Assembly: GCA_023127905.1 (NCBI GenBank)
Contig: JAGMEZ010000145.1
Span: 1 to 6,749 of the forward strand
Direction of reading: 5' to 3'
DNA: 6,749 nucleotides
Source of the DNA: Caldifarciminota bacterium
GTDB lineage: Bacteria > Hydrothermota > E44-bin80
The number at the start of each line of letters is the position of its first letter. The stretch's first letter is position 1. This document shows positions 4,550-6,749 of the stretch, one piece after another. Made by a program: the position numbers and the translations under genes. The notes beneath the pieces were generated by a model. The model saw only the letters and a list, made by a program, of their open reading frames with translations, was not told the origin of the DNA and searched no databases.

Positions 4550-5545
4550 TTAAATCCTGATTTCGTCTATTTCTTCCATCCTCATTTTCTTTACATTAAT
4601 AAATTCTTTTTCTTCCCATCTCTGCCAGTAATCAACCCTTCCTTTTTCTTCTTTACAATCACTGTATCTCAAGCAGATGGATGCTGCTTTCTCAATATTA
4701 TCATCTTTTTTTGTAGTGAGTAGCAAGACGATGGGACTCGGGAGATTGTACGCTTCTAAACATGTACAAGAGGGGTGTTTTAAAGCAAGGATAATTTCAT
4801 TTTCTTTTTCATTTCTTCCCACAATCACTTTTGCCCTGCTTGTAAGCCTGAAATGCCTTCCATATTTGAGAAGTGATATTTCTCTCAGAGAATCCTCGTT
4901 GTACTTGAAAGCGTCTTTTATTCTTTTAGCAAAAACTGGATCTGTTAGAAGACAACCCCCTGCCGGTGTTGGGTAATCAGAGATGTATAATTCTTGCGCA
5001 AGTTTCATCTGTGGCTTTCTTGACCGACCCTCAATAGCAAGAAGGTTTTTCCTTTTTACCGTACCCTGTTGTTCAGGAATTGTTGGTTCGAGTAATCGAG
5101 CAGAGAGCGGTCTCACTATTTTTCCTTCAAGTTCTGATTTGGTTTCAATAAGTTTCATTGACTTTTTATTCTGAGTCATTGGACGCTCTCCTAATACTTC
5201 TCCAGTGATAATGAATTCAGCACCAATTTCTTCCATATACTTCTTTGCTTTTCGTAACATTAGAATTCGGCAATCTATGCAAGGGTTCATATTTTTTCCG
5301 TATCCATGACGAGGGTTCTTTACTAATTCTATGAATTCTTTTCCTAAAAACTTGACCTTTAATGGAATTCCTAATTTTTCGCATATTCTTCTTGGTGCGG
5401 CTTCACATCCAGATTTTATGGTGCCAGAGAAAGGAGTTAAATAAGTTATTGGATAAACATCGATTCCCAACTCAAGCATAATCTTCACGGAGAGTATGCT
5501 GTCCAGTCCACCAGAAAACAATGCAATAGCTTTAGTCTTTGACAT
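4550..5545 (-). CDS. PP-loop ATP pyrophosphatase, ThiI/MnmA-like tRNA thiolation family
   Basis: This 331-residue cytoplasmic protein has the PP-loop SGGLDS at residues 11-16, which binds ATP to adenylate a substrate such as a tRNA uridine before sulfur transfer. A CIDC pair lies at 89-92, the GEVLGERPMTQ segment typical of this group at 115-125, and YPTPAGGCLLTDP at 191-203 with Cys198. There is no N-terminal THUMP domain or C-terminal rhodanese, so it is not classical ThiI. Residues about 205-331 resemble the NFACT-R-like C-terminal domain found in short ThiI-like proteins. Cys89, Cys92 and Cys198 are candidate sulfur or metal ligands (inference). The exact modified nucleoside is unknown, and another sulfur-transfer substrate is possible. 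The start directly precedes the PP-loop as is usual in the family, but there is no clear ribosome-binding site. It ends 10 nt from the convergent GGDEF-PilZ gene. Confidence 0.88.
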   Translation of the reverse strand: MSKTKAIALFSGGLDSILSVKIMLELGIDVYPITYLTPFSGTIKSGCEAAPRRICEKLGIPLKVKFLGKEFIELVKNPRHGYGKNMNPCIDCRILMLRKAKKYMEEIGAEFIITGEVLGERPMTQNKKSMKLIETKSELEGKIVRPLSARLLEPTIPEQQGTVKRKNLLAIEGRSRKPQMKLAQELYISDYPTPAGGCLLTDPVFAKRIKDAFKYNEDSLREISLLKYGRHFRLTSRAKVIVGRNEKENEIILALKHPSCTCLEAYNLPSPIVLLLTTKKDDNIEKAASICLRYSDCKEEKGRVDYWQRWEEKEFINVKKMRMEEIDEIRI

Positions 5546-5549
5546 TTTA

Positions 5550-5580
5550 ATTATCTTAACATCTTTTATTTATTGTTAAG
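5550..5580 (-). promoter_or_regulatory. 7-bp inverted repeat overlapping a possible start-proximal promoter of the PP-loop gene
   Basis: CTTAACA (5555-5561) and TGTTAAG (5574-5580) are perfect inverted arms with a 12-nt AT-only-but-one centre, ending 10 nt before the ATG at 5545. On the minus strand the outer arm supplies TTAACA (5579-5574), 18 nt from GATAAT (5555-5550). That would place the transcription start at or next to the ATG, consistent with the missing ribosome-binding site. A repressor operator is the alternative reading. In AT-rich DNA both remain uncertain. Confidence 0.35.
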
Positions 5581-5619
5581 TACCATAGTTTACTTTAATA
5601 AGCAAGCGGAAAAAATATC

Positions 5620-5635
5620 GAGACTGGGAAGTCTC
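5620..5635. repeat. Perfect 6-bp hairpin between the protease and PP-loop genes
   Basis: GAGACT (5620-5625) and AGTCTC (5630-5635) pair around GGGA. On the plus strand there is no T-tract after it; on the minus strand it is followed by ATATTTTTTCC, so it could act as a second, weaker stop for leftward transcription from the protease gene, upstream of the PP-loop gene. Confidence 0.35.
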
Positions 5636-5704
5636 TCCTACATAATGGCTTGTGGCATATGGTTTTGGGCTAAGAAAAAATAGAGTAATTATATGAGAGG
5701 GGTT

Positions 5705-5741
5705 TAAAATGAAAGAGGGGAGTGTTTGATACACCCCCCTC
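5705..5741 (-). terminator. Rho-independent terminator of the subtilase gene
   Basis: GAGGGG-A-GTGT (5715-5725) pairs with ACAC-C-CCCCTC (5731-5741) around a 5-nt loop, an 11-position stem with one A-C mismatch. Read on the minus strand it is followed by TTTCATTTT (5714-5706) and lies 20 nt after the protease stop at 5763-5761. It is the strongest hairpin in the spacer. Confidence 0.7.
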
Positions 5742-5760
5742 TACTTTCTTCATAAAGCCT

Positions 5761-6749
5761 TTAGTTAAGGAGTATTAGTTTCCCCTGTGCTTCCATTCCT
5801 TCTGCTTTTAATCGAATGAAGTATATTCCCTGGGGAACTTTTACACCTTTGTTATCTTTCCTGTTCCAGACGATGCTGTGGGTACCGCTGTTGAATTCAC
5901 CGTTGACAATCGTTGAAACCTTTCTTCCTGTTACATCATATACATACAGGGAAATGTGACCTTTCCGAGGAAGTGAGAATCTTACCGAAGCTGCGTTTCT
6001 CGCCGGGTTTGGATAACATTTTATAGTATATGCAGCGGGGACTATCTTTACTGCTGGTTCCTCTTCGATACCTGTACCTATAGAGAGAATAACGACTTCT
6101 GCGTAAGGGTCTTCATCCGGGTCATTAGAGGATATCCAGAGTGTATCGTGGTATGTCCCGCCCGGAAGCCCTGATTCATCAATATTCACAGTTACTCCCT
6201 GAGAATCGTCTGGAACAACTGTGAATGCTGTTGGTGAAACGGACGTGATCCAGGATGCGGATTTAACAATGTTGGTAACAATCAGGTTAGCATCGCCAAC
6301 ATTTTTACAATAGAAGGTTCCGCTTGTACCACTTCCACCACCTACGGCGTTGACAGCATCAAGAGCATTTATTAAACCAGCACCATAGTAATTATCCTTT
6401 CCAGCGGTCCCAAGGTCAAGACAAGTTCCCTCGATAATGCTATCCAGTTCCTCTGGTGTAAGGCTCGGGTCTTTTGAAAGCATAAGAGCAATTGTTCCGG
6501 TAACATGTGGACATGACATTGATGTTCCCTGCCATCCACCAACATATCCCGTATTGTTATTATAACGAAGTGAAGTTATACCAGGACTACCTCCCGGAGC
6601 TGCAACATCGGGTTTTATTAATCCAGGTGGATATGAATATTCATACCATGGGGTAAACCACCATTGTGTTGCTCCGCGGCTCGAGAACGAAGAGTATGTG
6701 TTATTCTGGTTAGTTGAGCCAACTGCCATACAGGAACTGTGTCCCGCAC
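5761..6749 (-). CDS. Subtilisin-like serine protease (S8), C-terminal part, with sorting domain; 5' end outside the window
   Basis: The frame stays open to the window edge (AGHSSC precedes the Met at 6729), so this is a truncated gene and that Met is internal. Numbering from it, VGST...FSSRG (3-19) and the catalytic-serine block GTSMSCPHVTG (68-78, Ser70) identify peptidase family S8; the Asp, His and oxyanion Asn lie beyond the window. KPDVAAPG (39-46) is the usual substrate-cleft segment. Residues about 135-220 form a beta-sandwich (NVGDANLIVTNI, WISSNDPDEDP) of the BACON/ASH type. Residues about 226-322 are a C-terminal sorting domain: CYPNPARNAASVRFSLP, YVYDVTGRKVSTIV, GIYFIRL. It is therefore an exported protease, probably processed or anchored at the cell surface. 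Its ordinary sorting domain contrasts with the repeat-invaded one in the propeller protein. A terminator hairpin follows 20 nt after the stop. Confidence 0.95.
   Translation of the reverse strand, partial: AGHSSCMAVGSTNQNNTYSSFSSRGATQWWFTPWYEYSYPPGLIKPDVAAPGGSPGITSLRYNNNTGYVGGWQGTSMSCPHVTGTIALMLSKDPSLTPEELDSIIEGTCLDLGTAGKDNYYGAGLINALDAVNAVGGGSGTSGTFYCKNVGDANLIVTNIVKSASWITSVSPTAFTVVPDDSQGVTVNIDESGLPGGTYHDTLWISSNDPDEDPYAEVVILSIGTGIEEEPAVKIVPAAYTIKCYPNPARNAASVRFSLPRKGHISLYVYDVTGRKVSTIVNGEFNSGTHSIVWNRKDNKGVKVPQGIYFIRLKAEGMEAQGKLILLN

Noticed and set aside
4677..5174. Plus-strand ORFs of 99 and 63 codons opposite the PP-loop gene
   Set aside because: They lie antisense within a well-supported gene with conserved motifs, and their translations resemble no known family.
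5645..5683. 12-codon ORF (MACGIWFWAKKK) in the spacer before the protease terminator
   Set aside because: No ribosome-binding site, no repeat of a regulatory amino acid, and no downstream gene on the plus strand for it to control.

Overview
This AT-rich window looks like the chromosome of an uncultivated bacterium from the FCB group or a nearby candidate phylum (WOR-3/Stahlbacteria-like is my best guess). The grounds are two extracellular proteins with a C-terminal 'YPNP...GR.V...G.Y.W..KD..G..V..GIYF.RL' sorting/FlgD-like domain, a beta-propeller surface protein, and spacers filled with degenerate, phrase-like low-complexity DNA. Nothing here fixes the taxon. All family assignments are from reading the sequence, not from searches.

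Layout. Positions 1-76 (minus) hold the first 25 codons of a probable AbiEi-type antitoxin/regulator, behind a near-consensus promoter and a small inverted repeat. Positions 385-1200 (minus) encode a predicted lipoprotein with Ig/Fn3-like character. Positions 1266-2771 (minus) encode a secreted seven-repeat beta-propeller with a sorting domain; it has its own promoter, and the lipoprotein gene follows 65 nt downstream, probably in the same transcript. Positions 2772-3399 are a 628-nt spacer whose key content is a selenocysteine tRNA (selC, anticodon UCA) at 3092-3183. The tRNA has a good promoter at 2961-2989 and is surrounded by inverted repeats and low-complexity DNA. Positions 3400-4539 (plus) encode a GGDEF + PilZ protein with a degenerate GVDEF signature but an intact RxxD inhibitory site. 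It converges, with a 10-nt gap, on 4550-5545 (minus), a PP-loop ATP pyrophosphatase of the ThiI/MnmA-like tRNA-thiolation type. Positions 5761-6749 (minus) are the C-terminal part of a secreted subtilisin-like protease with a sorting domain, ending at a strong terminator hairpin.

How it fits together. The clearest biological statement is that the organism probably decodes UGA as selenocysteine; no selenoprotein, selA, selB or selD is visible here. The protease, propeller protein and lipoprotein are cell-surface or secreted products. The GGDEF-PilZ protein is a c-di-GMP signalling or sensing protein with no visible partner. The most unusual theme is the low-complexity repeat DNA. It fills the spacers around selC and also appears, in frame, inside the propeller protein's sorting domain, while the protease's equivalent domain lacks it. 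I did not find a convincing new multi-gene defence or metabolic system.
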